From contig NZ_JAHBRX010000001.1 in assembly GCF_018398335.1 (NCBI RefSeq), positions 4,456,001 through 4,520,000 of the forward strand: DNA of 64,000 nt, in the 5' to 3' direction. The notes under the pieces were generated by a model that saw nothing but the letters and a program-made list of their open reading frames with translations, had not been told where the DNA came from and did not search any database. Both the position numbers and the translations under genes were made by a program. The stretch comes from Chelatococcus sp. HY11. GTDB taxonomy: Bacteria; Pseudomonadota; Alphaproteobacteria; Rhizobiales; Beijerinckiaceae. Below, in pieces: positions 46,665-55,634 of this stretch; the stretch's first letter is position 1; each line of letters opens with the position of its first letter.

Positions 46665-47555
46665 CTATTCGGCCGCGATGGCGCGGGGCGCGAGATCGTC
46701 CGGCAGCGCCGCCAACACCTTGATCAAGACCTGCTTCAAGTCCGTGGCGACCCTCTCGAAATCGCTGGAGCGCTCCAAGGTCCGCTCGTTCATGTAGAGC
46801 GCCCGGTTCGTCTCGATCTGGAGGGCATGGCGCCCGGCATTGGGCTCGCCGTAGTGCTCGGTGATGAACCCGCCCGCATAGGGCTTGTTGCGCACGACGC
46901 GATAGCCGCGTGTGCGCAGTTCCTGCTCGACACGTTGCGTGACGCCGCTCGCGCAGCTCGTGCCGTAACGGTCTCCGAGGACGAAATCAGCCCGCAACGG
47001 CTCCTCGCGCGAGGCGCCAACCGAAGGCATGGAGTGGCAATCCACGAGGAGCACGCTGCCAAACTGCCGCATGGTCCGCGCCATCAGCTGCCGCAGGGTG
47101 CGATGGTAGGGCTTGTAGAGCCACTCGATGCGCCGCAGGGCCTCACTGACGGCAAGTTTCTCCCGATAGATCTCCTGGCCGTCGCCCACGATGCGGGGCA
47201 CAGTGCCGAGGCCGCCGGCGACGCGCAGCGAACGCGTGTTGGCGAACGGGGGCAGCCGTCCCTCGAACATGCGCGGGTCGAGTTCGTAGGGCTCGCGATT
47301 CACATCCAGATAGGCTCGCGGAAAGCTGGCGGTCAGCAGCGGCGCGCCGAGGTCGACCGCGGCGCCGAAGAGAGCATCGACGTGCGTGTCCTCGGAGCGG
47401 CGCAGGCTGAACGGATCAAGGCGCGCCGTCGCAAGAAAGGCTTTGGGATAGACGCGGCCGGAATGAGGGGCGTTGAAGACCGCAGACACGGTCTGCGCCT
47501 TCGGCTCCATGACCTGAAAGGGCGATTCGAATTCCGGCTCGACAGGGTAAGACAT
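46665..47555 (-). CDS. N-formylglutamate amidohydrolase-family protein (first copy)
   Basis: A 296-residue hydrolase of the FGase family (HutG-like), which release formate from N-formylglutamate in histidine breakdown, though many members act elsewhere. Metal-ligand blocks: VFNAPHSGRVYP (His), DTHVDALF, LVDCHSMPS (Asp/His) and PYAGGFITEHYGEP. ATG 47555 was chosen; the region upstream lacks a good ribosome binding site. No hut genes are adjacent, so histidine catabolism is not implied. A second family member lies at 51688-52509. Divergent from cpdR. Confidence 0.87.
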   Translation of the reverse strand: MSYPVEPEFESPFQVMEPKAQTVSAVFNAPHSGRVYPKAFLATARLDPFSLRRSEDTHVDALFGAAVDLGAPLLTASFPRAYLDVNREPYELDPRMFEGRLPPFANTRSLRVAGGLGTVPRIVGDGQEIYREKLAVSEALRRIEWLYKPYHRTLRQLMARTMRQFGSVLLVDCHSMPSVGASREEPLRADFVLGDRYGTSCASGVTQRVEQELRTRGYRVVRNKPYAGGFITEHYGEPNAGRHALQIETNRALYMNERTLERSSDFERVATDLKQVLIKVLAALPDDLAPRAIAAE

Positions 47556-47713
47556 GCCAACAATCAATTGTTAGGTCAGAAGAGCATCGCGACGTCACCA
47601 ATTTGGCTTTTTTGGGCCTGCATGTCCATTGAAGCCCATGTCCTTCACCGCCTGTTTACGTCAGCGCGGCTTTATGGGGGAAACGTGGTTCGAGGTAATG
47701 CGTATTGAACGCC

Positions 47714-48073
47714 ATGAACAAAATTCTTCTCGCTGAAGATGACAACGATATGCGGCGCTTTCTGGTGAAGGCCCTCCAGAACGCCGGATATGACGTCGCT
47801 TCCTTCGACAACGGCCTTTCAGCCTATCACAGGTTGAGAGAGGAGCCTTTCGAGCTTCTCCTGACCGATATCGTCATGCCGGAGATGGATGGCATCGAGC
47901 TGGCGCGCCGTGCGACGGAACTCGATCCGGATATCAAGGTGATGTTCATCACCGGTTTCGCGGCGGTCGCCCTCAATGCCGACTCGCAGGCTCCGAAGGA
48001 AGCCAAGGTGCTTTCGAAGCCCTTCCACCTGCGCGAACTCGTCAATGAGGTGGAGAAGCTCCTGGCCGCCTGA
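47714..48073 (+). CDS. cpdR: Single-domain response regulator CpdR
   Basis: A 119-residue receiver-only protein. Phospho-acceptor is D52 in LLTDIVMPEMDG, acidic pocket AEDDND, and KPFHLRELV near the C-terminus. The run RRFLVKALQNAGYDV and FITGFAAVALN are nearly identical to CpdR of Caulobacter and Sinorhizobium. Unphosphorylated CpdR directs ClpXP proteolysis of cell-cycle proteins such as CtrA and PdeA; phosphate comes from CckA via ChpT. ATG 47714; a TTG three codons earlier is in frame. Only 158 bp separate it from the divergent FGase gene. Confidence 0.95.
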   Translation: MNKILLAEDDNDMRRFLVKALQNAGYDVASFDNGLSAYHRLREEPFELLLTDIVMPEMDGIELARRATELDPDIKVMFITGFAAVALNADSQAPKEAKVLSKPFHLRELVNEVEKLLAA

Positions 48074-48345
48074 AGGGATGTTCCACAGGCCCGCCATAAA
48101 AGCTTCATCAGGAGCGTTTGGGTGGCTTGCGCTTCCGATCATGTCGAGCTATATCGGCGGCCTCGGATGTGACCCGTACACATCTTCCGGCAAGCGGGCC
48201 GGGCCTCCCAGCCCAACCGTTTCCGGTTTTGCCGATGTTTCCCCTCTTGCGCGCCTCTCAGGCGCCGCATAAAAGGGGCCAACAGATGGCGAACCAGTCA
48301 CTTGTCTGCTTAGGTCGGCCAATCGGCTGATTTTTTGCTGGCATA

Positions 48346-48420
<75 letters not shown>

Positions 48421-48484
48421 TCACCTTTATTGGCCATGTCGCGGAAGCTTCGCTTCCAAAGATGGCTTGTCGGAGACCACGGAC

Positions 48485-48610
48485 ATGAAGATCCGCAACT
48501 CGCTCAAATCGGTCCGCGGCCGTCATCGCGACAACCAGCTCGTGCGCCGCAAGGGCCGCATCTACGTCATCAACAAGACCCAGAAGCGGTACAAGGCTCG
48601 TCAGGGCTAA
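48485..48610 (+). CDS. rpmJ: 50S ribosomal protein L36 (cysteine-free type)
   Basis: A 41-residue basic protein starting [17 protein letters not shown] and ending [10 protein letters not shown]. This is bacterial L36 of the type lacking the four zinc-binding cysteine/histidine ligands, the form found in alphaproteobacteria and in E. coli YkgO. GGAGACC lies upstream of ATG 48485. It stands alone, 65 bp after tRNA-Val, as in many Rhizobiales. Part of the large ribosomal subunit; no zinc is needed. Confidence 0.96.
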   Translation: MKIRNSLKSVRGRHRDNQLVRRKGRIYVINKTQKRYKARQG

Positions 48611-48751
48611 TCGTTTTCAGCTTGTCGCCATGCTTGAGGTGCCCGACCATCTGGTCGGGCTTTTTGCGTTTGCGGCTCGTTCACACATTCGTGCGGGATG
48701 GGGGACGGACGTGGTTTTGACCCGGCCAGCCTTCAGGCCTACATTGAAGCC

Positions 48752-49420
48752 ATGCGCAACGCGTCCTTTCATCTCGCGACGGCTTTTGGTGCGTCCCTTT
48801 TTCTCGCGGCCTTGGCGCCGGTGGGCGGCTTCGCCCAATCGAGCCCCGGCCAACCTGCGAACCCTGGCCAGCCTGGTGGCGCCGCGACGGTGCCGCGGCC
48901 CCCGGAGGCCTCCACGGATGCTCCTCCGACCGATTCCCGGCGGGCGATGCTCGACGAGCTTTTCGCGCGTCTCGCGGCCTCGCAGGATGAGGATGAGACC
49001 AAGGGAATTACACGCCTGATCGAACGGCGGTGGTTGCAATCCGGCAGTGATACGGCTGACCTGCTCATGAGCCGCGCCATCGCGGCCGCCAGCGCAGACA
49101 AGGATGAGCTGGCGATCGAGCTGCTCGACCGTGTGGTCGTTCTCCAGCCGAACTGGGCAGAAGCTTGGAACAAGCGGGCGGTGGTCTTCACGTCCCTGGG
49201 CGATGACGATCGGGCGATCCTGGATCTGCGCCGGGCTGTCGCGCAGGAGCCAAGGCATTTCACCGCCTGGACAGGCCTAGGCGTCCTGTTCCGAAAGACC
49301 GGTGACAAGAAGAGCGCTCTGGCGGCCTTCAAGCAGGCTCTGGCGATCGCGCCGCACCTGCCTGATGTCGAGAAGGTGGCCGCGCAACTCGAGATCGAGG
49401 TCAACGGCCGCGATATCTGA
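48752..49420 (+). CDS. Exported TPR-repeat protein
   Basis: A 222-residue protein: signal peptide (ATAFGASLFLAALAPVGGFAQ), a Pro/Gly-rich linker to about residue 65, then tetratricopeptide repeats, including DELAIELLDRVVVLQPNWAEAWNKRAVVF and DRAILDLRRAVAQEPRHFTAWTGLGVL-type units (about residues 120-205). TPR proteins mediate protein contacts in the periplasm; partner unknown. ATG 48752 gives a clean signal peptide; ATG 48698 in the same frame would hide it. Rhizobial genomes often carry such a protein near rpmJ and pyk. Confidence 0.85.
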   Translation: MRNASFHLATAFGASLFLAALAPVGGFAQSSPGQPANPGQPGGAATVPRPPEASTDAPPTDSRRAMLDELFARLAASQDEDETKGITRLIERRWLQSGSDTADLLMSRAIAAASADKDELAIELLDRVVVLQPNWAEAWNKRAVVFTSLGDDDRAILDLRRAVAQEPRHFTAWTGLGVLFRKTGDKKSALAAFKQALAIAPHLPDVEKVAAQLEIEVNGRDI

Positions 49421-49577
49421 GTATCCTTGGTCGCCGCCTGTCTCTCAAAGCTATCGTACATTCATGGCCGGGCGTAATGGCACGTCGCACGCGTTTTCGT
49501 GTCACGTGTTGCCGGCTGGCGGAGACAGACCCAGCCCGCCGAGCGGTCTCGACGCTCCCAATGGGATCGGGGCGTTC

Positions 49578-51008
49578 TCAGGCGCTGCCGTCAGGGCCGA
49601 TGAAGGCGATGCGGAGCGTGTTTGTCGCGCCCGGGTGGCCGAAGGGAATGCCCGCCGTGACGATCACGCGCTGACCGTTCTCCGCGAAGCCCTCCTCGCG
49701 GGCGAGGTGGCAGGCCCTGTCCGTCATGTCGTCAAGGTTGCGCGCATCCTCGGTCACGAGCGCATGCACGCCCCAGGCGATGGACAGCCTGCGGGCGGCG
49801 TTGATGTTGGGTGTCAGCGCGAGCACGCTGGTCGCGGGCCGCTCACGCGAAATGCGCAGGCCCGTGGCTCCGGACGACGTCCAGGCAATGATGGCCTTGA
49901 GCCCGAGGGTTTCGGCGATGCTGCGCGTCGCATTGGCGATGGCGTCGGCCGCGGTCGCCTCCGGCTCCGTGCGCTGGTTGTGGATGATGGTGCTGTAGTT
50001 CGGGTCGGATTCAACCTCTTCCGCGATGCGGTCCATGGTGGCGACGGCCTCTAAGGGATAGTCGCCCGAGGCGCTCTCGGCGGACAGCATGACAGCGTCA
50101 GCGCCCTCGAAGACAGCCGTCGCGACATCGGAGACCTCCGCGCGGGTGGGCACGGGCGTGGTGATCATCGATTCCAGCATCTGCGTGGCGACGACGACCG
50201 GCTTGCCCTGGGCGCGTGCCGAGCGCGTGATCAGCTTCTGGATGCCGGGCACTTTCTCGAGCGGCATCTCGACGCCCAGGTCGCCGCGCGCGACCATGAG
50301 GCCGTCCGAGGCCTCGATGATCTCGGCGAGACGGGCGACGGCTTGCGGCTTTTCGATCTTGGCCATCACCAGGGCGCGGCCGCGCGTCACCTTGCGGACC
50401 TCCGCGATGTCCTCCGGCCGCTGGACGAAGGACAGGGCGATCCAGTCGACCCCCACATTGACGGCCGCCTCGAGATCCGACTGATCCTTCGGCGTCATCG
50501 CTGACACCGGGATCGTCGTGTCGGGAAGGCTGACCCCCTTGCGGTTGGAAATCTTGCCGGCGACGACGACGCGCGTGGTCGCCTTGCCCTTCGTGACACC
50601 CTCGACGACCAGTCTGATCTTGCCATCGTCGATCAGCAGCGTGTGACCGGGTTCCAGCGCCGCCAGGATTTCCGGATGGGGCAGGTGGACGCGCTTGGCG
50701 TTGCCGGGCTTCTCGTTGCCATCCAGCACGAAGGTGTCACCCTGCTTCAGGATCTCCGAGCCCTTCTCGAAGGTGCCGATGCGGAGCTTCGGGCCCTGGA
50801 GATCGACGAGAACGCCGACCGGCCGACCGAATTTCTGCTCCACGGAGCGTATGTCGGCTACGCGCTTCGGCAGGTCCTCCCGGGCGGTGTGGCTCATGTT
50901 GATACGGAAGATATCGGCGCCTGCCTCGAAGAGGCGGGCGATCATCGCCGGATCGTTGGACGCAGGCCCGAGTGTCGCGAGGATCTTTACGCGGCGCATG
51001 CGTCTCAT
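49578..51008 (-). CDS. pyk: Pyruvate kinase
   Basis: A 476-residue glycolytic enzyme making ATP and pyruvate from phosphoenolpyruvate. Landmarks: KILATLGPASNDPAMIARL with FRINMSHT, the active-site signature MAKIEKPQAVARLAEI with catalytic lysine, MVARGDLGVEMPLEKVP, ATQMLESMI and DAVMLSAESASGDYPLEAV. The start ATG at 51008 overlaps the DUF1036 stop as ATGA and has GGGAG nine bases upstream. Cytosolic; N-terminal beta/alpha barrel, B domain and C-terminal domain all present. Confidence 0.97.
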   Translation of the reverse strand: MRRMRRVKILATLGPASNDPAMIARLFEAGADIFRINMSHTAREDLPKRVADIRSVEQKFGRPVGVLVDLQGPKLRIGTFEKGSEILKQGDTFVLDGNEKPGNAKRVHLPHPEILAALEPGHTLLIDDGKIRLVVEGVTKGKATTRVVVAGKISNRKGVSLPDTTIPVSAMTPKDQSDLEAAVNVGVDWIALSFVQRPEDIAEVRKVTRGRALVMAKIEKPQAVARLAEIIEASDGLMVARGDLGVEMPLEKVPGIQKLITRSARAQGKPVVVATQMLESMITTPVPTRAEVSDVATAVFEGADAVMLSAESASGDYPLEAVATMDRIAEEVESDPNYSTIIHNQRTEPEATAADAIANATRSIAETLGLKAIIAWTSSGATGLRISRERPATSVLALTPNINAARRLSIAWGVHALVTEDARNLDDMTDRACHLAREEGFAENGQRVIVTAGIPFGHPGATNTLRIAFIGPDGSA

Positions 51009-51460
51009 TGCGGTCTGCTCCCAGGTCTGTTCGCGTCGGTGAGTTGTACTGTCCAGCTCTTCTGTTGGCCGGTGTCGACTTCAAAGAAGCCGTTGCGATC
51101 GAAGCCGCGCGCCAGACAATCTTCCGTGCCGCGCACGCTGAATTCCCGTTCGCGTGTGCACAGAAAAGACTGGCCGGTCCATTCGCCACCCCGGTCATAG
51201 TCGACGGCGTAAACGTAGTAGAAGCGCGCCGCGAGCGGGCCGCGCAGGAGAGTCTGGCAACTGCGCACGCCGAGATTCCACCATCCCTCGCTCACCCAGC
51301 CCTGGCTGTCGCGATAGCCGAGCGCCACTCCGACCCGGCTCGACGTCATGTTGCACAGGCGCAGATCCGCCTTCGCTGGGCTCGCCAGCGCGATCGCTGC
51401 CGTGCCCAGGCACAGCGGCACCAGGAGGCCCCGAACAATGGACAGATAGGGAAGTTTCAT
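51005..51460 (-). CDS. DUF1036 exported protein upstream of pyk
   Basis: A 151-residue protein: signal segment LLVPLCLGTAAIALASPAKA, then DLRLCNMTSSRVGVALGYRD and GWVSEGWWNLGVRSCQTLL, the DUF1036 signature, and later FYYVYAVDYDRGGEW. Four cysteines in the mature part may form disulphides. Function unknown; periplasmic or outer membrane-associated. It precedes pyk with a 4-base overlap, so pyk translation may depend on it. The gene order DUF1036-pyk recurs in Rhizobiales as I recall. Confidence 0.9.
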   Translation of the reverse strand: MKLPYLSIVRGLLVPLCLGTAAIALASPAKADLRLCNMTSSRVGVALGYRDSQGWVSEGWWNLGVRSCQTLLRGPLAARFYYVYAVDYDRGGEWTGQSFLCTREREFSVRGTEDCLARGFDRNGFFEVDTGQQKSWTVQLTDANRPGSRPQ

Positions 51461-51687
51461 GGCGAAGCAGTGACTTTCTGATACCGTCCCATGTGCCTGC
51501 TTTCGCGCGGCTATGTCAACGCAGGTGCAGCATGGTTGCGAGGGCTGTGTGGAGCCGGGTTGAGCGCTTCTGCGGCATAGAAAAGCATTCCGGCGGCGTT
51601 ATGGCACTCGATGCCTCCGGGCGCCTGTGGCACTGTGTCGGTCACGCTGCCAACCTTTCAGTGACATTGATCGTGAATTTACCTTTC

Positions 51688-52509
51688 ATGCCGGACGCGG
51701 ATGTCGCCGGCGAACATCCCATCGAACGCATCGCGGGTGTTGTCGAGAGCGGCGTCCTGATCCTCTGCGATCACGCCACCAACGCCATCCCGCCCGAGTA
51801 TGACAATCTCGGGATGCCGTCTCAGGAACTCGCGCGGCATATCGGCTATGACATCGGCGCGGCCATGGTGGCGCGCAGGCTGGCTGCCCGTCTTGACGCA
51901 CCGGCGCTGCTCACGGATTTCTCGCGGCTTCTGATCGATCCCAATCGCGGTCTCGATGATCCGACCCTGGTGATGCGGCTGTCGGACGGGGCCATCGTGC
52001 CGGGAAACGCCCGTATCGACGCGGATGAGATCGCGCGACGCATCGCGCGTTTCTATCGTCCCTATGACGTTGCTATCGCGGCGGCGATCGATGCTTCGCT
52101 GGCGCGCGGCATCGCGCCCGTCATCGTGTCTATCCACAGCTTCACGCCGGTCTGGCGTGGACGGCCTCGTCCGTGGGAGGTCGCCGTGCTCTGGGATGCC
52201 GATCCGCGGCTGCCGTTGCCCTTGATCGCGGCCCTGCGGGCGGCTGGGGACCTGACAGTCGGCGACAACGAGCCCTATGACGGTGCGCTGGCGGGCGATG
52301 TGATTGCCCGGCATGCGACGGCCCGCGGCCTTGCCAATGCGCTGATCGAGGTGCGGCAGGATCTCATCGCCGACGAGGCAGGCGCCGATCTCTGGGGCGA
52401 CAGGCTCGCGGACGTGATCGCGCCGCTCGTTCCGGCCCTGTCGGCGGCAGGCATCGCGCATCACCCGAGCCGGGCCCTGACGCGCGATCTGCCGCTGCGG
52501 CAGGGCTGA
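51688..52509 (+). CDS. N-formylglutamate amidohydrolase-family protein (second copy)
   Basis: A 273-residue hydrolase distantly related to the copy at 46665-47555. Features: LILCDHATNAIPPEY (metal His), LLTDFSRLLIDPNRGLDDP, VIVSIHSFTPVWRGRPRPW and DNEPYDG, the set seen in COG3931-type predicted N-formylglutamate amidohydrolases. The start is unclear: ATG 51688 has no ribosome binding site; GTG 51673 and ATG 51601 are in frame. It is not clustered with histidine-degradation genes, so its natural amide substrate is open. Confidence 0.85.
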   Translation: MPDADVAGEHPIERIAGVVESGVLILCDHATNAIPPEYDNLGMPSQELARHIGYDIGAAMVARRLAARLDAPALLTDFSRLLIDPNRGLDDPTLVMRLSDGAIVPGNARIDADEIARRIARFYRPYDVAIAAAIDASLARGIAPVIVSIHSFTPVWRGRPRPWEVAVLWDADPRLPLPLIAALRAAGDLTVGDNEPYDGALAGDVIARHATARGLANALIEVRQDLIADEAGADLWGDRLADVIAPLVPALSAAGIAHHPSRALTRDLPLRQG

Positions 52510-52678
52510 CTCTGTTCCAGCGGCCGATCACGGTTGGGAAATCGTCAACCATTATTCGCCCATGGTTCTGGTGTTTTCCAACTGCCGGTAAACCGGGTAA
52601 TCGTTCCAGCCACAGCGTGGCGTGCCTAGCGGCGAGCTGCGCCCCTCTCTTATTGACCAAGGATATGGTGACACGAAC

Positions 52679-52936
52679 ATGGTGACAGATGTTGCGGACT
52701 CAGGCGTTGCCGCTGAGGAACTGAAGCAGTTCATCGAGCGGATCGAGCGCCTCGAGGAAGAAAAGGCGGCGATCGCGGGCGACATCAAGGAAGTCTATGG
52801 TGAGCTGAAGGGCAGGGGCTTCGACGCCAAGGCCGTGCGCAAACTGGTGATGCTGCGCAAGAAGCCGCCGGAGGAGCGTGCCGAGGAGGACGCTATCCTC
52901 GAACTTTATATGCAGGCTCTGGGCATGCAGGGCTAG
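52679..52936 (+). CDS. gapR: GapR-family (DUF2312) nucleoid-associated protein
   Basis: An 85-residue DNA-binding protein. The signature [20 protein letters not shown], then [20 protein letters not shown] and [20 protein letters not shown], is that of DUF2312; GapR clamps overtwisted AT-rich DNA ahead of replication and transcription forks and aids topoisomerases. ATG 52679 was chosen; AAGGA lies somewhat far upstream. The transcript is followed by an ATGGCCGGG/CCCGGCCAT hairpin at 52962-52985. Confidence 0.93.
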   Translation: MVTDVADSGVAAEELKQFIERIERLEEEKAAIAGDIKEVYGELKGRGFDAKAVRKLVMLRKKPPEERAEEDAILELYMQALGMQG

Positions 52937-52961
52937 GCTGAAGCGACAGCCGGACTTTTAG

Positions 52962-52985
52962 ATGGCCGGGCTCAGTCCCGGCCAT
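52962..52985. repeat. Palindrome after gapR
   Basis: ATGGCCGGG and CCCGGCCAT form a 9-bp stem with a 6-base loop, 25 bases after the gapR stop and between convergent genes. Same family as 9130 and 36227; it may act as a transcript end. Confidence 0.65.
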
Positions 52986-53014
52986 TCCGCGTTATCGTCG
53001 GACAGATGGGCTGT

Positions 53015-54916
53015 TCAGCGCGTCGAGAACTGAACGGTGTTGAGCGGCTTGACTGCCGGTCCGCTGAAACGCGTGATGCTGAGGTCGTCGCCGGATTTCT
53101 GCGCGAAGGAATTAGCAACAACCTGCGCCGGCTTCTGCGCGACGGGCCTGTCGGCCACCGCGACGAGCTTTGGCTGCGCAACGACGACCGTCGGCTTGCT
53201 GGCCAGGCGCGTGTGCGTGATTTCAGCCCGGAACAGTGGCTGCAGCGGATTCGCGGGCTCGGCCGGCTGGCGTGCCTGGCTGGTCGCGGCCGTAACCTGC
53301 GGGCTGGATGTCTCGCTTTCGATCTGCGCTGTCCGTACCGGCTGAGGCGCGGCGGGACGCGTGGGCGGGGCGGGATGCGAGACCGGGGCGAAGGACATGA
53401 CCATGGGGGCCGCCGCGGTGGGCGCCGCCTCCGCCGTGGCTGGCGCGATGGCGGCAAGGGCGATCTGCGCTTCGGAAGGCTTCTGTGGCGCTGATGAATT
53501 GGCGTCGGCTGCCGCGTTCATGATCGGGCGTACCGGCGGCAACGGCAAGTCCACCAAGGTCGGCGCGGCCGCAACCGGGGCGGCCGCCTGGGCGACCGTT
53601 TGAACAGCCGCATTCGCCTCGTTCGGCCGCTGCGGCGGCAGTGGAATATTGGCGAAGGACGGCGTGGGTGGAGGCGCCAGAGACGCGACGGCCTGGCCTG
53701 ACGTGGGCGGTGTCAGATCATCGGGCCGCGCGACAGGAAGCTGGGTCGGAATGGTCGGCGCGGCGGTTCTCGGGTTGGAGAGCGCGTTGAGCTCAAGCGG
53801 CTGCTGCAACATCGCCGGCTGTGTCACGCGCGGCGGCGTTGGCACCGCCGCCGCGACCTGTACAGGAGCCGGTTGTGGGGCGGGAGCAGGCTGTGGTGCC
53901 GGCGCGGACTGCGGACGCGGAGCCGCCGCCGTGGCCTGCGGACGATTGGCCGATTGCAGGAAGAAACTCGTCGTGTTGGCATTGTCGCTGCTGGCGTAGG
54001 CCACCTGCTGCTGGGCGGCGGGCTGCGGCGCCGGCACTGGCTGGCGTGCGGCCACAACGGTGCGGCGCGGGGCACGCGACGGTGCCACGACCTCCTCGTC
54101 TTCCTCCTCATCGCCGCCGAACAAGGCGGCCCACAGGCTGCGACGGCGTCCCGGAGAAGCGCTCGCGTCGGCATAGGCGACGCCGGCGACGCGGTCGCCA
54201 CGCGCCGCGATATCGGCCACAGCCAGATCATAGCCGGCCATGGGCTTGCCATCGGCGGGAATGTGGACGGTGCGCCCGTCCGGGAAGAGCTGGGCGAGCT
54301 GGACGCGCGGCATGCGCGGCCAGGAGCGTACGCTGCCGGTGTCGAGATGCACGAACGGGGTGTTCGGGTAATAGCCGACACCGCCGCGCTGCAGACGCAT
54401 GCCGATCGCCCGAACCTTGGCCATGCTCACGTCCGTCAGGTTGAAGTCGATCGCCTTGCCTTCCATGTGCTGGCTGTTCTTGGCGACGGCGCTGGAGCGG
54501 CGGCGCAGCATGGCGTTCGTATCCGGCGACCGATAGGCCGAGAAAACCTGGATCGCGCTGCCGGAGCCTACCTCGCGGTGGACGGACCACAGGATGTCGA
54601 AGAGCTTCGGATCCATGGACGTGGAGTCCTGGTTACGCCAGTCGCGCAGCAGATGGTTGAGCTGCCGCAGCGCGTCACGATCGTAGGAGCCGTTACGACG
54701 GAAGGTGACGGTCAATGATTCGCCGGAATGGGCGTGAACCAGGGAGATGGTGCGTGTGTCGCCGTTGGCCACGGCGTTTTGCAGACCAGACGTGCCGGCA
54801 ATCAGAGCGCTGCCCGCGACGACCAAGCCGCAGATAAGACGAGACAGTCGGCGCCACCGGGGGGCCTGTTCTGCGTGAGTAAGTCGCAAAAGTGAACTCG
54901 TCTGTTGCGAAGCCAC
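53015..54916 (-). CDS. DUF882 (M15-like peptidase) protein with long Pro/Ala-rich tail
   Basis: A 633-residue exported protein. After a signal segment (LICGLVVAGSALIAGTSGL) the DUF882 domain spans about residues 50-205: FSAYRSPDTNAMLRRRS, SQHMEGKAIDFNLTD (zinc His and Asp) and NTPFVHLDTGSVRSW (zinc His), as in YcbK/M15 D,D- or L,D-carboxypeptidases. The remaining 400 residues are Pro/Ala/Gln-rich with many VPLPPxRP-like proline motifs, ending RFSGPAVKPLNTVQF. Start is GTG at 54916 with GGAG close. The tail may reach through peptidoglycan. Confidence 0.88.
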   Translation of the reverse strand: MASQQTSSLLRLTHAEQAPRWRRLSRLICGLVVAGSALIAGTSGLQNAVANGDTRTISLVHAHSGESLTVTFRRNGSYDRDALRQLNHLLRDWRNQDSTSMDPKLFDILWSVHREVGSGSAIQVFSAYRSPDTNAMLRRRSSAVAKNSQHMEGKAIDFNLTDVSMAKVRAIGMRLQRGGVGYYPNTPFVHLDTGSVRSWPRMPRVQLAQLFPDGRTVHIPADGKPMAGYDLAVADIAARGDRVAGVAYADASASPGRRRSLWAALFGGDEEEDEEVVAPSRAPRRTVVAARQPVPAPQPAAQQQVAYASSDNANTTSFFLQSANRPQATAAAPRPQSAPAPQPAPAPQPAPVQVAAAVPTPPRVTQPAMLQQPLELNALSNPRTAAPTIPTQLPVARPDDLTPPTSGQAVASLAPPPTPSFANIPLPPQRPNEANAAVQTVAQAAAPVAAAPTLVDLPLPPVRPIMNAAADANSSAPQKPSEAQIALAAIAPATAEAAPTAAAPMVMSFAPVSHPAPPTRPAAPQPVRTAQIESETSSPQVTAATSQARQPAEPANPLQPLFRAEITHTRLASKPTVVVAQPKLVAVADRPVAQKPAQVVANSFAQKSGDDLSITRFSGPAVKPLNTVQFSTR

Positions 54917-55286
54917 GATCTCCGCGCCGCTGGCGGCGCAGATGAGAACTGTGGCGGCTGAACAATAGGCGGAGACTCTTGCCGAGAAGACTTAACGGCA
55001 GGTTAACTGCAGCTTGCCGATTGGGCAAGCTGCCACTTCGCCGGGCAACAAACGTTGGAAAAAAGCCTTTTTCAGGGCCGGCGTTTCTCGTCACCGCTGG
55101 ATGGACGAATCACTGCGCAGGAGGCGCAGGGTGATTCGCCCCTTTTCAAAAGCAGGCGGCAGTCTGCAACCGTTGGGTCACGAGGAACGCATGCCCTTTT
55201 CCACAAGGCTGAGGGCCGGTGCCTCGACTTAACCGTCTAGGCTGCGTGGATAGTTGGTCGCGTCAGCCTTGCCGAAGGTCGTCGCG
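54917..55286. other. Intergenic region with a conspicuous hairpin
   Basis: No supported gene. CGAATCAC (55106-55113) and GTGATTCG (55131-55138) enclose TGCGC/GCGCA, giving a 13-bp interrupted stem with a 5-base loop; read leftward the loop shows CTCCT. The promoter of the DUF882 gene must lie in the left part. Confidence 0.4.
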
Positions 55287-55432
55287 GTCATTCCGGGGCT
55301 TCGCGTCAGCGAAGAGCCCGGAAACCATGAACACGGCGTCGGGCCAGAAGACATGTCGGATGCGGCACTCTATCTGTCTGGCGTTGTGTTCATGGGTTCC
55401 GGCTCGAGCCTGCGGCCCGCCCCGGAATGACG
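55287..55432. repeat. 145-bp repeat with terminal inverted repeats, family C (copy 1)
   Basis: Begins GTCATTCCGGGGC and ends GCCCCGGAATGAC, perfect 13-bp terminal inverted repeats, with inner GAGCCCGGAA and TTCCGGCTCG arms and CATGAACAC/GTGTTCATG further in. A second copy in the same orientation lies at 57284-57430. MITE- or REP-like; no coding capacity. Confidence 0.85.
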
Positions 55433-55634
55433 ACGGGGTTCCGGTGGCTTCACCGTGGCAACTGTCCACGCGTCCACGCCAGCATGCGTCAATCCTCGCC
55501 AGCGATTTGTTCTGGCTCTCTCGATGAGCATCGGCTTCATTCAACAGGCTACGGACATGTTTCTCGGGTCCGGGGCATCTGATCTTGGCCCTCGGCCCAA
55601 AGTCGTGACCGAGCGCGGCGCTAAGGGAGGAACG

